The position numbers and the translations under genes are program-made. 64,000 nt of DNA from the NCBI GenBank assembly GCA_051453625.1, contig JBOZIK010000001.1, positions 109,375,294 through 109,439,293 of the forward strand. Direction: 5' to 3'. Shown here one piece after another: positions 23,600-35,138 of the stretch. Origin of the DNA: Welwitschia mirabilis. Lineage: Eukaryota > Gnetophyta > Gnetopsida > Welwitschiales. The stretch's first letter is position 1. Each line of letters starts with the position of its first letter. Under the pieces are notes generated by a model, which saw only the letters and a program-made list of their open reading frames with translations, searched no databases and had not been told where the DNA came from.

Positions 23600-24330
23600 A
23601 TGTAAATAACTTGAGAAAAATTGTAGTGTACAAATTTAATATCTTCCATTAATGAATTAATTTATAGAAATAATTTGTAAAAGAAATTAAAAATAATTTT
23701 TGGTATTTAAAAATGAATAAGAGTGTTATAGCATATGTGGCTAAAAATTTGGCACGTTAATAACTGAAGGTAAAACATCATAATTTTATGTCTTCTTCAA
23801 CCTTGTGATTTTATATCATACAAGTGGAATCTTATCAAGATTGACTTTCTCCTAAAATTACCTAAGATTGAAAAGTGAAATGGTTACATCATTATAATAA
23901 TAAGTAAAGGAATAAAATCTATACATACTATTACTACTTAGTTGACATATAAGGCTAGCATGGTTTATTAGGTCTACTTAGAACATGTTAAATCTTATGA
24001 AATTTTTATAGTAATCATCTTATACAAAAATGTTTTTTCCCCTAAAATTTAGTAAAAACTACAAGATACATTTAAAACTAATTTAACATTAGTGCAATCT
24101 TTCTCCCTTAAATAGATGGCTAGTGAAAAAGGGTAAATCAAGTGTTAAAAGATTCATTAAAAGAATATTTTTTAGATGATCGTCAAACTTGAAAAATTAT
24201 TTATCACATAAGGAATTTACTAATAATAATAGTTATTATACTTTATTGGTATCACTTTATGTGAATCCTTATATGTTAGAAAGTGTAAATCACCAACATC
24301 ATGAATTGAGCTTGAAGATGTAATGGTGAT
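23600..24330 (+). pseudogene. Integrase remnant of G2
   Basis: At 24090-24300 one frame reads KGKSSVKRFIKRIFF, a stop, then NLKNYLSHKEFTNNNSYYT and VNPYMLESVNHQ. EFTNNNSYYT matches the EFAYNNSY landmark late in gypsy integrases. The earlier HHCC and DDE parts are too decayed to place. No chromodomain can be read after it. Confidence 0.6.
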
Positions 24331-24893
24331 AGAACCATAAATTATATAGGAAACATAAATAATATAAAAATAATTTAGTAAAAAATAAAGTAATCCTCAA
24401 ATAAATAGAAAGGAAATGTTAATAAAATAAGAAGATCATTGCAACTTCAAATGAGTATGTTGATATTTGTAAATGTAATTTACTTGAAAGCTACTATGAG
24501 AGCTATAAAAACATCAAAGTCAGCACTTAGACATTTTATACTAAGTAAATATTAAATAATATTAAGCCATAAGCATGTGGATTATCTCTACCTTCTGATA
24601 TGATATACATGTAGAATGTTTCATTTTAGCATGATAAGATAATATATTTATGAGTTATATTGTGTTACAAATTGGTAAAATCTATAGGTAGAGTCCAAGT
24701 ATATAATTATAAAAAGGATAAATATTATCTTAAATTATTATAAACTTTAGTTATAAGATAAGTAACTCTAGATAAGATGAAATGAAAAGGTTATGTCCTC
24801 ATGTATTTAAAAAATAATATTATGTTAAACTCTTGTATAAGATACAAATCAAAAGATGGAATCACTATAAGTAAGGGATTATTCTCATTCTTA

Positions 24894-25730
24894 ATCTTCA
24901 TTAAATGAATTTAGTTAGATAATTCAAATGTAATACATATCATTTTATAGATATGTACAAAGTTAATTCCGTAAAATATAATAATAGTATGAGTTTTTAG
25001 TATTTACAAATGTGATCTTGTTATATATAATTTAATAACATTATGAGTAGGAATATTTAATATATTTTAAATAAATAAATAAATAAAAATAAATGTAACT
25101 AGAATAAACCTAAGAAAACTTAATAAAAAATAATATGTAAAGGAACAAATCTGATTAATATATATGATTAGTAAATAATAAATACCTTAATTAGTAAATG
25201 AAAAAAGTAAATAATTTATTAATATATTACTAATAACTTATGAAGATTAATTAATTGATGAGTATATGATACAAACTAAATAAAATACAAATGAGCAATA
25301 TAAGAACCTTTAAAGAAATATATTGGAAAATTCATATGAATATAGTCAAAGTAATGTTACATTAAGAAAAATGATAAGGTTTTGAAAAAGATGGGGAAAA
25401 TTAGGGAAAGAAAAAAATTATGCTAAAGAGTTAAAGCATGAACAAATTTTCCTCAAAAACACAAAGAATGCCAAATATATTTTTTAAAAATTTGCAATAT
25501 TTTAAAACTTCCATTCAATAAGCTTTAAATTTTTAAAGTGTCATCTAAAAGCATAAAAGATATGAAAGTGATATTTTACAAAATATATATGAAAGTGATA
25601 TTTTATAAAATATATAGTATTTTCAAGATTTCATTAATAGTAAAGGTCTTAAGGAATAAACTATATTCACTTTCAATTGTTCTAAATACCCCCTTATCCT
25701 ACACACATAAATAATAAGAAGAGGAATTCC
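24894..25730 (+). repeat. 3' LTR of G2 (approximate)
   Basis: This is the second copy of the repeat at 14731-15512, ending near GAGGAATTCC. It carries an extra 27-bp tandem duplication at 25560-25612 that the other copy lacks, so part of the length difference arose after insertion. Confidence 0.6.
25560..25612. repeat. Two tandem copies of a 27-bp unit
   Basis: ATATGAAAGTGATATTTTA followed by C/T AAAATAT occurs twice head to tail with a single substitution, so it is a recent slippage or duplication inside the G2 3' LTR. Confidence 0.85.
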
Positions 25731-26556
25731 TTGGTTTTAAGATTTGTGTACGTCATGGTTGCATTCCTATGGATACATAAAGGCTATAATGATATGCTTG
25801 CCTTTATAAGCAAGCTCTTTTATGAAATAATTGATAAGGATAAATAAATTTTAGTTTTGAAAATTTTGTGCTCCATTTTTTGGCTCTCTTATTTCCTAGA
25901 AATTGGTATTAAATCTCAAGTTTGGGTTCCTCAGACTCTACGTGCTCCATTATGTATCTTTCAGATGTAATTTTTTGTAAAAGGTTTTTTAAAATTTGTG
26001 TAATTCTTTGGCCATTGGCTCTTTTTGGAGGCTTTAATAGATATTTTTTTAATGCATTTTTCTTTTGAGGTGATTTTAGCCACCTCTACAAGTTTGTAGC
26101 TAAACAAGTTATTGATCCCATTGGGTTTCTAACTCACTCTACACGTTAATCTTTCTTTTGTTGGTTCTCTCATAATTTGCCTAGTTCCCCATGCTTATGA
26201 TTACTATCTGTCACTTGCACCTCTTTTTTGCATGCCTGTCATATCATCCTCTCTATTAATCTCTTCACTATTGTAGTATTAGCTGATCATAGTCCACTTG
26301 CCTTTGTGACCCCTCCTTTAGTCTAGCCTTGATCCAGTGATGTCATGTCTAGGTGTTTAAGCATCTACATGATTGCACTCCCCACCTACACTACTTACTA
26401 GAATATCTCTACTTTAGGTGCTAGTTATTCTATGCTCCTATTATTTCTAACATATCCTACTTTGCATGCTTACATGCCTGTGATGACGGCTCTTTCCTAT
26501 CAATCCTTCTCCACCAATGCATTTGCAAGCATGCTGTTATTGCTCCTTCAAGTTAC
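25731..26556. other. No gene recognised; PBS-like motif at 25903
   Basis: This stretch is less AT-rich than its surroundings and has no open frame of note. TTGGTATTAAATCTCAAG at 25903-25920 resembles a tRNA-Met PBS and could be the start of the internal region of another element. The complete copia element begins at 26557 within this host sequence. Confidence 0.45.
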
Positions 26557-26830
26557 TACTAGAAATAAGGATATGTTATTATAGGAAGACAAAATAAAAT
26601 AAGAACTCTATTGAGTATATTATTTGGTATGTATTTGTTTATTCATCAATCTAAGTGCCTTTAAATAGCCATTATGAAATAGATATGTTACTAACATAAC
26701 CTACAAACAAAACCTTTTTTTAAGGCAACAAATATAACTAGAAAATATAAGAAATAAGAAATAGAATTAAAAAAATTGAAACTAATGTAACTATACAAAT
26801 CATCTTTGAATTTTGGATCATTTCTTAACA
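26557..26830 (-). repeat. 3' LTR of the copia element
   Basis: It matches 30776-31044 along its length. Both have (T)CTAGAAATAAG at one end and TTAACA/TTAATA at the other, which on the minus strand is TGTTAAG...CTAGCA with normal TG/CA ends. Confidence 0.93.
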
Positions 26831-26842
26831 TCCTCCCTTAAT
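26831..26842 (-). other. Polypurine tract of the copia element
   Basis: Minus strand ATTAAGGGAGGA directly followed by TGTTAAG, the classic PPT-LTR junction of plant copia elements. Confidence 0.85.
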
Positions 26843-28500
26843 TCAAAATTATAAGCTACTCTAAGTTGTGCTTTAAGATATTCATGCTTGTCTTTAGGAA
26901 GTGACTTTGTTAAAATGTCTACAATCTACTTATCTGAGCTACATTCTTTAATGTAATTGTTTCATTTGATACAAGGTCTTGAATAAAATAAGCTCAATTA
27001 TCTATATGCTTTGTCCTTCCATGATAAACTAGATTTTTTTATCATTGCAATTGTTGATTTATTCTCATATAAAATTTTAGTTGCTCCTCTTTATTCTTGA
27101 ACAAGATCTGATATTATTCTTTTAAGCCATATTCCTTAACATTTTGATGAAGTTATAGCTATATATTTATCTTTCAAGGATGACAAAGTTGTAGTAGCTT
27201 TCTTCTTTGAACTCCAAGATATGGCTTCTAATCTAAGAATAAAAATATATCCTAAAGTACTTTTCCTATCCTCTATACATCCTATTCAATTACTATTAGT
27301 AAAATCAACTAATTTGAAGTTTGATACATAACCATATCAAATTCCAAAATCAATTGTTCTATCCACATAATGCAAGACTCTTTTTGTAGTTCTAAGATGA
27401 TGCTTTAAGGGAGAATGCATAAACCTTTAAATAAGTCCAACTAAAAGAGCAATATCTAGTCTAATGTGAGGTAAGTATATTAACCCACCAATTAGACTTC
27501 TAAATTATCTTTCATTTACTAGTTTAGTATTATCATCGACCTATAACTTTTCATTTAACTTCATAGGTGTAGTTATAGTATTGTAATTTAGCATGTTAAA
27601 TCTCTTAAGTAAGTCAATAGCATACTTCATTTGAGAAATAAATACTCCATATTTAACTTGATTTAGGTCTGTGCTAAGAAACTAGTGTAACAAATATAAG
27701 TCTATCATTTCAAATTATTTCTTTATGTAAAATTGAAACTCATCTATGAGAGAATAAGAATACCCCATATATATCATATCATCAACATAAAGACAAACAA
27801 GAAGAAGAGCTTTACCTTTTCTCTTTACATATAGATTAGGTTCATTCTTACTTCTCTCAAATCCATTTTTGAAGAAAATATCGATTAATTCTATCATATC
27901 ATGTCCATGGAGCTTGTTTTAGGCCATAGAGTGCCTTTTTAACTTATACAGTTTCTCTTATTTTATAGGAATAGTAAACCCTTTTGGTTGTGCAACATAC
28001 ACCTCTTCTTCCAATTGTCCATTTAGAAATGCAAACTTCACATTAATTTGATAAATAGGCCAATTCAATTAAGTAGCCAAGGCTAGTAGAGTTCTTACAA
28101 TTTCAAATCAATTAACGGAAGAGAAGGTATTTTCATAGTCCACATCTTTTTACTATGAGTATCCTTTTATCATGATACATGCCTTATGCTTTTCTACGCT
28201 ATTATCTACATAAACATTTTTATAAAGATCCATTTTACTCCAATAGATTTTTTTCATTCAAGCAGATCTACTAATTTCATGTTTTATTTTTCTAATTTGT
28301 TGCAAGCTCTTCTTTCATTGTATTACTCCATTTTTCGTTTTTAACTACTTCTTTAAATGAGGTTGGATTAGTAATGAACATGGCTTGTATAGTTACATAA
28401 ATTTCTATCAAAGACCTGAATTTTCTTGGAGGGGCTTCATTTGATGAAGTTGAGGAAGGTGAATTTGAAGAATTTAAAAGAGTTTGTTATTGAACCATAG
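26843..28500 (-). pseudogene. Copia reverse transcriptase and RNase H remnant
   Basis: The catalytic loop is intact at 27766-27797 on the minus strand as VCLYVDDMIYMG, the copia YVDD signature. It lies in a 60-codon open segment (27715-27897) that starts MIELIDIFFKNGFERSKNEP. Upstream frames contain a VVHKNIF-free polymerase start region with many stops; downstream frames toward 26843 cover the thumb and RNase H but with frameshifts. The enzyme would copy element RNA into cDNA inside the particle. It is broken and cannot be active. Confidence 0.85.
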
Positions 28501-28559
28501 CTAGTTAAGCTTCATTTGTTGTTGAAATCTTAAACTAAATGCCTTATTCATTATCACAC

Positions 28560-29280
28560 CAGATCCANNNNNNNNNNCATTCCTATTAATGATTACTTTA
28601 CCACTAATAGGGTTGATTATCTTGTATGCTTTAGAGTTAGAACAGTAGCCAACAAAAATTCATTTAATCAATTGTTAAATTTTTTGTAAATCAACTAAGG
28701 AATATGCAATACAACTGAAAATTCTTAAATGTCTTAACAAAGTCTTCCTCCTTAACTAAGCCTCAAATGGAGTTTGATTAAGTACTAACTTTGTTAGTGA
28801 TAAAGTTAGCTAGTATACTACCATAGCAATTGCTTCTTCCTAAAACTCCTTTGGAAGATTTCTAGCTTATAGCATGATCCTTGCCATCTTTACTACTATA
28901 TGGTTTTTTTTTCATTCTACCACTCCATTTTATTCTAGTGTGTATGGCACTCTTAGCTTTCTATGTATGCCCTATGTTCCACAAAACAAGTTAAAATCAT
29001 GTGATAAAAATTCACTACCTTTATTAGTCTATAGAACCTTTACATAACTTCCACTTTGCTTTTCAACAAGTGCCTTAAACTTCTTGATTGTTTTGAAAGT
29101 TTCAAATTTAGATTGCAAAATATAAACCTAGCTCATATGACTATAGTCATCTGTTAGCAATAAGAAATGTTGACTTCCACCAAAGGATTTAGTCTTCATA
29201 GGACCATATAAGTCTGCTTAGTCAAGCTTGAGATAACTAGATGCCCTATAATACTTTTCTACTAGAAATGGTCTTTCACT
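28560..29280 (-). pseudogene. Copia integrase core remnant
   Basis: On the minus strand: DLYGPMKTKSFGGSQHFLLL, TDDYS, then FETFKTIKKFKALVEKQSG, TNKGSEFLSHDFNLFC and NGVVE. This is the DDE core of a copia integrase. The first catalytic Asp (DLYGP) and the Glu (NGVVE) remain, while the second, normally in SDNGGEF, is Asn in TNKGSEF. Stops interrupt it after HMS, KVL, GT and TLE. A 10-N gap lies at 28568-28577. Confidence 0.88.
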
Positions 29281-29580
29281 TTATTTCCCATAAATGCATG
29301 CTTCACACAAAATTGATGATTCAATTTTAAGTAATTCATATACCATTTCTTTTTGAGATAGAAACTTTAACCCCTTCACATTTAAATTTCCATATCTTAA
29401 GTGCCATAGTTTCAATTCATCTTTTTCTTTTGTAGCAAGAGCATGATTTTTAATAATTAAAACATTAATTAGAAACAATTTATTTTGTGTTATACAAACC
29501 TTAATTACTACTTGATTTGATTTTTTATCCTTAATCACACATGAAGTATCATCAAATAAGATAGAAAATCTAGTGGCCAT
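29281..29580 (-). pseudogene. Copia GAG-pre-integrase domain, open over 99 codons
   Basis: This is the longest uninterrupted part of the element. It reads MATRFSILFDDTSCVIKDKK near its start and ends LWHLRYGNLNVKGLKFL, then CEACIYGK. The HLRYGNLN and C-x2-C pattern is the zinc-binding pre-integrase module (HHCC), with Asn in place of the usual His in GHLN. It joins protease to the integrase core in the normal copia polyprotein. Confidence 0.9.
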
Positions 29581-29830
29581 TAGCTATCCCACACTCAACA
29601 AATCTTGTAATAAACTAGGAATAAAAAAGACATGATGGAGAATATTTACATTACTATGGCTATTATTGATTTTTATGATTTCTTTGCCCGCAACTTGGAT
29701 TTTCTTATCATCTTCATGTCTCACTTTGATTTTGTATGATTCATCTAATTACTTGAATAATTATTGTATATATATCATGTGGTTAGAACAACCACTTTCT
29801 AAGAATTAGATGTTGCTGGAAGCTTTGTGT
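29580..29830 (-). pseudogene. Copia aspartic protease remnant
   Basis: Minus-strand frame shows FLESGCSNHM, then DESYKIKVRHEDDKKIQVAG and SLLQDLLSVG. This matches the copia protease, whose active site is normally DSGCSNHM; here the catalytic Asp is Glu. A stop precedes the motif and others follow. It lies just before the pre-integrase domain, as expected. Confidence 0.82.
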
Positions 29831-29989
29831 CCTCATGCTTAATCATAAATAGCTTCACTTCCTCCTATTTTGCTACTTCTTCTATTTCTTCTTATACATA
29901 GTTTACTTATTTTTCTCTTTCCTAATAGCTTGTCTTCACATAACCAAATCATTTTTAATAATGACATTATATAGACTACTTCTATCCCC

Positions 29990-30720
29990 ATCCATGATTG
30001 TCTCTGCCATGATATTCTCCTCTACCATGAACTCTATTTATCAGTTGAATTTGATCTTCATTTTGGTATGAAGCCTTTCTTTTTACATGAAATGATTTTT
30101 CTTTATTTGCTTTATAGTCTTGTTCAATCTTGCCTCATGTGCTTGTAGGAAATCCATTAGTTCATTAAATGAAAAAACAAACAAGTCCTTAGACTCTTCT
30201 ATTGCAATCACTACATGATCAAACTTTGAAGTTAAACTCTTTTAAGCTTTTGTAATAACAATTTAATCAATACTTTTTTCATCAAAATATATCATTTAAT
30301 TAACAATTATTGAGATTCTAAATTAAACATTTTGTACTTAATCCCCATTTTTTATAAGTAAAGTTTCAAATTCACATCAAAGTATTTGAAGTTTAATAGT
30401 GATTATCTCTGAATCATCTTGGAACTCTTTGTGAAATATATTCTAAGCATATTTTGCCATTGTTGCTATGGCAATTCTTGAGAAAATATTCTTATGGACT
30501 ACTTACTAAATAAAGAATATCTTCTTTGAGTCATTCTTCTTATTTTCTTTTAACCTGATCTTGTCGTATTTATTAGGATACCCATGCTCAACCACCTCCT
30601 AAAGATCCTATAACTTGAACAACATCTTCGTCTTGATGCTCCAAAGTTCATAGCTTTCTCCTTTGAAAATTGGAATCATTGGCTGAGATATGCCCACAAA
30701 ATTATCATTGGTAGTTATGA
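29990..30720 (-). pseudogene. Copia gag (UBN2-type) remnant
   Basis: Minus-strand frames give PMIPIFKGESYELWSIKTKM near 30690-30630, then VVEHGYPNKYDKIRLKENKK, NIFSRIAIATMAKYA and [20 protein letters not shown]. This is the plant copia gag with DUF4219 and UBN2-type regions. The CCHC zinc knuckle expected near 30000 is not readable. At least eight stops break it. Confidence 0.85.
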
Positions 30721-30760
30721 TGTTGTTCTGATGCATTACACCCAGTTGTTTCTGACTTAT

Positions 30761-30773
30761 ACTCTGATACTAA
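30761..30773 (-). other. Primer-binding site of the copia element
   Basis: Minus strand GTATCAGAGT just inside the 5' LTR end corresponds to the tRNA-Met PBS TGGTATCAGAGC with small changes. It starts a few bases from the LTR boundary. Confidence 0.75.
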
Positions 30774-30775
30774 TT

Positions 30776-31044
30776 TGCTAGAAATAAGTCTATGTTATTA
30801 GAGGAAGACAAAATAAAATAAATAACTCTACTAAGTATATTATTTAGAATGTATTTGTGTATTCATCAATCTAAAGTTCCTTTAAATAGGCATTACAAAA
30901 TAGATACATTACTAACAGAACCTGCTAATAGAATTTATTTTTTAGGTAACAAACTTAACTAGAAAAGAAAAGAAATAGAAAATAAAAAAATGAAACTAAT
31001 GTAACTAGGAAATTCATTTTTGAATTTTGAAACATTCCTTAATA
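30776..31044 (-). repeat. 5' LTR of the copia element
   Basis: Pair of 26557-26830. The minus-strand end is TTATTTCTAGCA next to the PBS. The outer terminus has decayed from TGTTAAG to TATTAAG. Confidence 0.92.
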
Positions 31045-33918
31045 GTGGCCTTCGCATGAGGCTTGTAATCCATCCTTTCCTTATGTGCACATGTTGTGTG
31101 CCTTTTTTTCCTATGTGAAGAGGTATGTGCTATCTCATTAGACATAACTACATTTTCCTATCATCTAATTCTTCATTCATGTAGAATTTTTTATGAGAGC
31201 AACAAAAAATCACATTTGAAACCAGTAAATTCATACACAACACAAAAATTGCATATTTGTTATCTCATAGTAGAGCTCTTCTCATGATTTAATTTGGTGA
31301 TATGTTAGTCTTCCTTCATAGCTACATTTTTTTTCACACAAGGCAACCTCTTCTTTAATGTCATTCATNNNNNNNNNNNNNNNNNNNNNNNNNNNNNNNN
31401 NNNNNNNNNNNNNNNNNNNNNNNNNNNNNNNNNNNNNNNNNNNNNNNNNNNNNNNNNNNNNNNNNNNNNNNNNNNNNNNNNNNNNNNNNNNNNNNNNNNN
31501 NNNNNNNNNNNNNNNNNNNNNNNNNNNNNNNNNNNNNNNNNNNNNNNNNNNNNNNNNNNNNNNNNNNNNNNNNNNNNNNNNNNNNNNNNNNNNNNNNNNN
31601 NNNNNNNNNNNNNNNNNNNNNNNNNNNNNNNNNNNNNNNNNNNNNNNNNNNNNNNNNNNNNNNNNNNNNNNNNNNNNNNNNNNNNNNNNNNNNNNNNNNN
31701 NNNNNNNNNNNNNNNNNNNNNNNNNNNNNNNNNNNNNNNNNNNNNNNNNNNNNNNNNNNNNNNNNNNNNNNNNNNNNNNNNNNNNNNNNNNNNNNNNNNN
31801 NNNNNNNNNNNNNNNNNNNNNNNNNNNNNNNNNNNNNNNNNNNNNNNNNNNNNNNNNNNNNNNNNNNNNNNNNNNNNNNNNNNNNNNNNNNNNNNNNNNN
31901 NNNNNNNNNNNNNNNNNNNNNNNNNNNNNNNNNNNNNNNNNNNNNNNNNNNNNNNNNNNNNNNNNNNNNNNNNNNNNNNNNNNNNNNNNNNNNNNNNNNN
32001 NNNNNNNNNNNNNNNNNNNNNNNNNNNNNNNNNNNNNNNNNNNNNNNNNNNNNNNNNNNNNNNNNNNNNNNNNNNNNNNNNNNNNNNNNNNNNNNNNNNN
32101 NNNNNNNNNNNNNNNNNNNNNNNNNNNNNNNNNNNNNNNNNNNNNNNNNNNNNNNNNNNNNNNNNNNNNNNNNNNNNNNNNNNNNNNNNNNNNTCCTAAG
32201 GCTGTCACTTCCTATGTGTTCTCTATCCTTGACTCTTTTCTTATTAGCGTGTCTCTTTTCATGTTAACAAATTTCCTACTGCAATCTTGTGCCTACTTAT
32301 GCTGTGTGTTATCTATGTATTATGTTATCTGCCTAATGTTACATGTAGATCTAAGCCTTATCCTGCTATGCAGCATTGTTCCACTTGCTAAACTCTGCAC
32401 CTCTATCAGTCTTCTCATCTACTATCATGTAACCTTTATTATGTTATCATTGTTGTAACATCTACTTCATCACCTATGTTTAGGAGTGGTGATACACAAA
32501 AACTAATCATTTTTCATTTTTTTTTTTTTCTAAAGGTTTTTAACACTAATGAAGCATTGGTGTAGTGGTGAAATAACTTGCTTATGAACCTANNNNNNNN
32601 NNTTAAATTTTTGTTATAAATATTTAGGTTTCACATACATGCAAAATTGCTAGATAATTACTAGCTTTCCACTCCCTTGTGTACAAATGCATTTATTTAA
32701 CTAAGTCATTACTTAGACATTAGTCCTGTTTTACACACATAGGAAGGTTTTTATTTTTAGATTTTTTGAGTTGTTCTTCATATTTTTTGCATTTTTTTAG
32801 AATTTTCACAGTTTTTAAATTCCCAAACTTAGTTGTTTAGTAATGTTTCATGCTTCTAATTATTTTTAGGAATTTTTTAAATCTTTATAAGCCTTAACCT
32901 TATTTTTTATCTTTTTTTGTCTCATTAAGTCAAGTTTAAAATGTGAAGCAAGATTCACTTGATTTAATTTTTTACTGTTTCTTACTTATACTTACTTTTA
33001 TGATTTGGATAGCTTGAGGTAAGTTTGAAATTTTTATCAAGATCTACTTAGCTTAACTATATAAAGTTAGACTCTCTTTTTATGTGTGTTTTTTCTTTTA
33101 CTTTCTTACATTTAACTTTAATATTTTATAACTAATGTTTAAAATTGAAAATTATATTTTACCCCTAAACACCTCATGTCTTTCACTGGAAATAAGTCTT
33201 AGTTGATGGTAAGCATGGAGATCCTTATGTAGATAGAGATCTATGTCAGGCTACACTGCCCTAAGCTTGTTATGTAGTCTTTAAACTATGTGAAGTTTGA
33301 GTGGTATGAAGAGCCATGTTTCTCTTAAGTAAAAATTTCTTGAGTTCCCACATGTCTAGATTCCCACATACATCATGTTAATTGAGGGTATATTGGGTGA
33401 AGGCCAAAGGCATAGTTGTATGATCTATTTGGATTTCATCATCAAGTTTATAGAAAGCTATAAGTGAAATCAATTGTAAAATTTCCTTAGTCTAAGGTAT
33501 AAGTAGGTTGCCAACATTACATGGTATTCTCTACTAAAGGGGGTATATAGTTAGAGTAATCAAAATTAGTTGATGAGTTAGACATCCCACTATATCTTTT
33601 TACTCTTTTAGAAGACAAGGTTACTATCCTTAGAGAGGATGTGATTACTACTTGAATTTAGTAGTAGGCTCTAAAATTAAAAAATTTATATTTTCATCAC
33701 CTAATAATCAATTTAAACAACTTGCATTAAAATGTATATTATTTATATTAGTAACATTATAAGAAACCACCTTTANNNNNNNNNNNNNNNNNNNNNNNNN
33801 NNNNNNNNNNNNNNNNNNNNNNNNNNNNNNNNNNNNNNNNNNNNNNNNNNNNNNNNNNNNNNNNNNNNNNNNNNNTTATAAGAAACCACCTTTATTTATT
33901 CTTATATGTGTAGGCTTT
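31045..33918. other. Interstitial sequence without recognised genes
   Basis: It contains an 825-N gap (31369-32193), a 10-N gap (32593-32602) and a 100-N gap (33776-33875) flanked by an exact 19-bp duplication. From 32194 to 32458 the plus strand is open for 88 codons, hydrophobic and Cys/Leu-rich (AYLCCVLSMYYVICLMLHVD), without a known motif. Minus codons ending at 31282 read MNDIKEEVALCEKKCSYEGR, also unrecognised. The rest to 33918 is AT-rich with no coding signal. A PPT is not visible, so this is host sequence into which the copia element and A1 inserted. Confidence 0.5.
31369..32193. other. Assembly gap, 825 N
   Basis: No sequence is available. The gap separates an AT-rich stretch from the hydrophobic open stretch at 32194-32458. 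Confidence 0.99.
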
Positions 33919-35117
33919 TGTTGTAATGCCAATTTATAAGAATTTGATGGTGTATTTTGAGTATTTTTGCAGAACATTTATACAAGTTTGGATGAAATTC
34001 TTCTACTTATAAATAATTAATAGGATGTTCACTGAAACATGAAATTTTTTACATATTTATAGGTATCTTAGATTTATCTTAATACTTCATATCTGAAAGA
34101 AAAGATTAACCATTCTACAGATTGATTTCCCTTTGAGCTNNNNNNNNNNNNNNNNNNNNNNNNNNNNNNNNNNNNNNNNNNNNNNNNNNNNNNATCACAC
34201 TACTAACATGGATTAAATCTGTGGAGTTGACTGCAGAGCTTGAAGCTAATGTATTACCTATTATTATAAAGTATCTTCCCCATTGTCATTTCCATGATAC
34301 TTAGGATGTTAACTATTTTTGTATGAATGGAAAGAATTATCTTTGTAAAGGGGTCATCTGGCCCATGTGGATTACTAGGATTTATTCTCTAACTCTTAGG
34401 GTTATGCTTCTAAAACTTTAATGTAAAACTATAAATACCCTCCCTTTTCTTCACTTCTATTTTTATATTTTGTACTAGATATTCTTGTAATGAAAGATTG
34501 AAGGACAATAATTTCATCCTTTAGCTACAGATAGACGATTACCTTAGTATTGGGCTAAGTATCCTTCATTAAGGTACTTCTACTTTGTTGTAAGTGGATG
34601 TTAAATTAATGATTAATTCTAAAACTCTTTTTACTCTTATTATGTAAATGTACCTTATGGCTTAAGTTGGTTATGATTTGATGACAGCTCCATAGTTTAT
34701 TTAGATCATAAAGGCAAATTTTGTTAAAATTAACTTTATTAGTTTATATCTTATAGTGCATTTGCTTTTTTTCCATTTTATGTTTACATTATCCATATTC
34801 TGTTTGGCATATCTTATAGTTTATATTAATTAGGAAAAAGTGATAAACTCTTCCTAATTGGTATGAGTTATAAAAACTAATTCTTATGACAAAAGGATTG
34901 GAATCCAAATAGAACTCATTCATCTTACATTGCATTGTTCTTTATTTTTCATTTACTAAAAGAGAAAGAATAAAATACTTTGTGAAATCCATTCTCTAAC
35001 TTTTAGCCTAGTGCCTTCAATGGATTATGATATTTAAATTGACTCTCATCTATACTAATATGTGTTTTTTGCAAGTATTATAATTAATAGGTTTTTCCTA
35101 AGAACTTCAAGATTATA
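33919..35117 (+). repeat. 5' LTR (LTR A) of A1
   Basis: It starts TGTTGTAATGCC and is collinear with LTR B and LTR C, sharing GGTGTATTTTGAGTATTTTTG near the start, ACTCTTAGGGTTATGCTTCT before the TATA box and AATTAATAGG near the end. Compared with LTR C it lacks 19 bases just before the PBS. A 54-N gap (34140-34193) replaces the part that in LTR B is a palindromic module. Confidence 0.85.
34430..34437 (+). promoter_or_regulatory. TATA box of LTR A
   Basis: TATAAATA lies downstream of the conserved ACTCTTAGGGTTATGCTTCT block and upstream of a CCCTCCC pyrimidine stretch, the same place as TATAAATG in LTR B. It is the likely core promoter for element RNA. Confidence 0.6.
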
Positions 35118-35120
35118 TTT

Positions 35121-35138
35121 TGGTGTCATTGCTAGGGA
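35121..35138 (+). other. Primer-binding site of A1 (tRNA-Asp type)
   Basis: TGGTGTCATTGCTAGGGA aligns with the less decayed TTGGCGCCATTACCAGAGA of A3. The position immediately after the LTR fits. Confidence 0.75.

Larger units (their letters stand above)
14731..25730 (+). mobile_element. Plus-strand chromovirus-like Ty3/gypsy element (G2), decayed, with a nested insertion
   Basis: Two divergent direct repeats (14731-15512 and 24894-25730) bracket plus-strand gag, RT, RNase H and integrase remnants in the normal gypsy order. The RT and RNase H segments resemble the Tekay/Del type of chromovirus. The gag signal is at about 17.5-17.8 kb and RT starts at about 22.4 kb. That is some 3 kb more than expected and is explained by the nested non-autonomous element at about 18.6-22 kb. 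All coding is broken by many stops. LTR borders are approximate because terminal TG/CA could not be fixed. Confidence 0.65.
26557..31044 (-). mobile_element. Complete but inactive Ty1/copia element, minus strand
   Basis: Two LTRs (274 and 269 bp), PPT, PBS and all copia domains in order gag, protease, integrase, RT are present within 4.49 kb, the usual full length for plant copia elements. Candidate target duplications are GTTAC (26552-26556) and GTGGC (31045-31049), three of five bases matching. Integrase before RT proves the copia class. Stops and frameshifts are spread through every domain. It is the best preserved full element in the window and seems younger than its surroundings. Confidence 0.93.
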
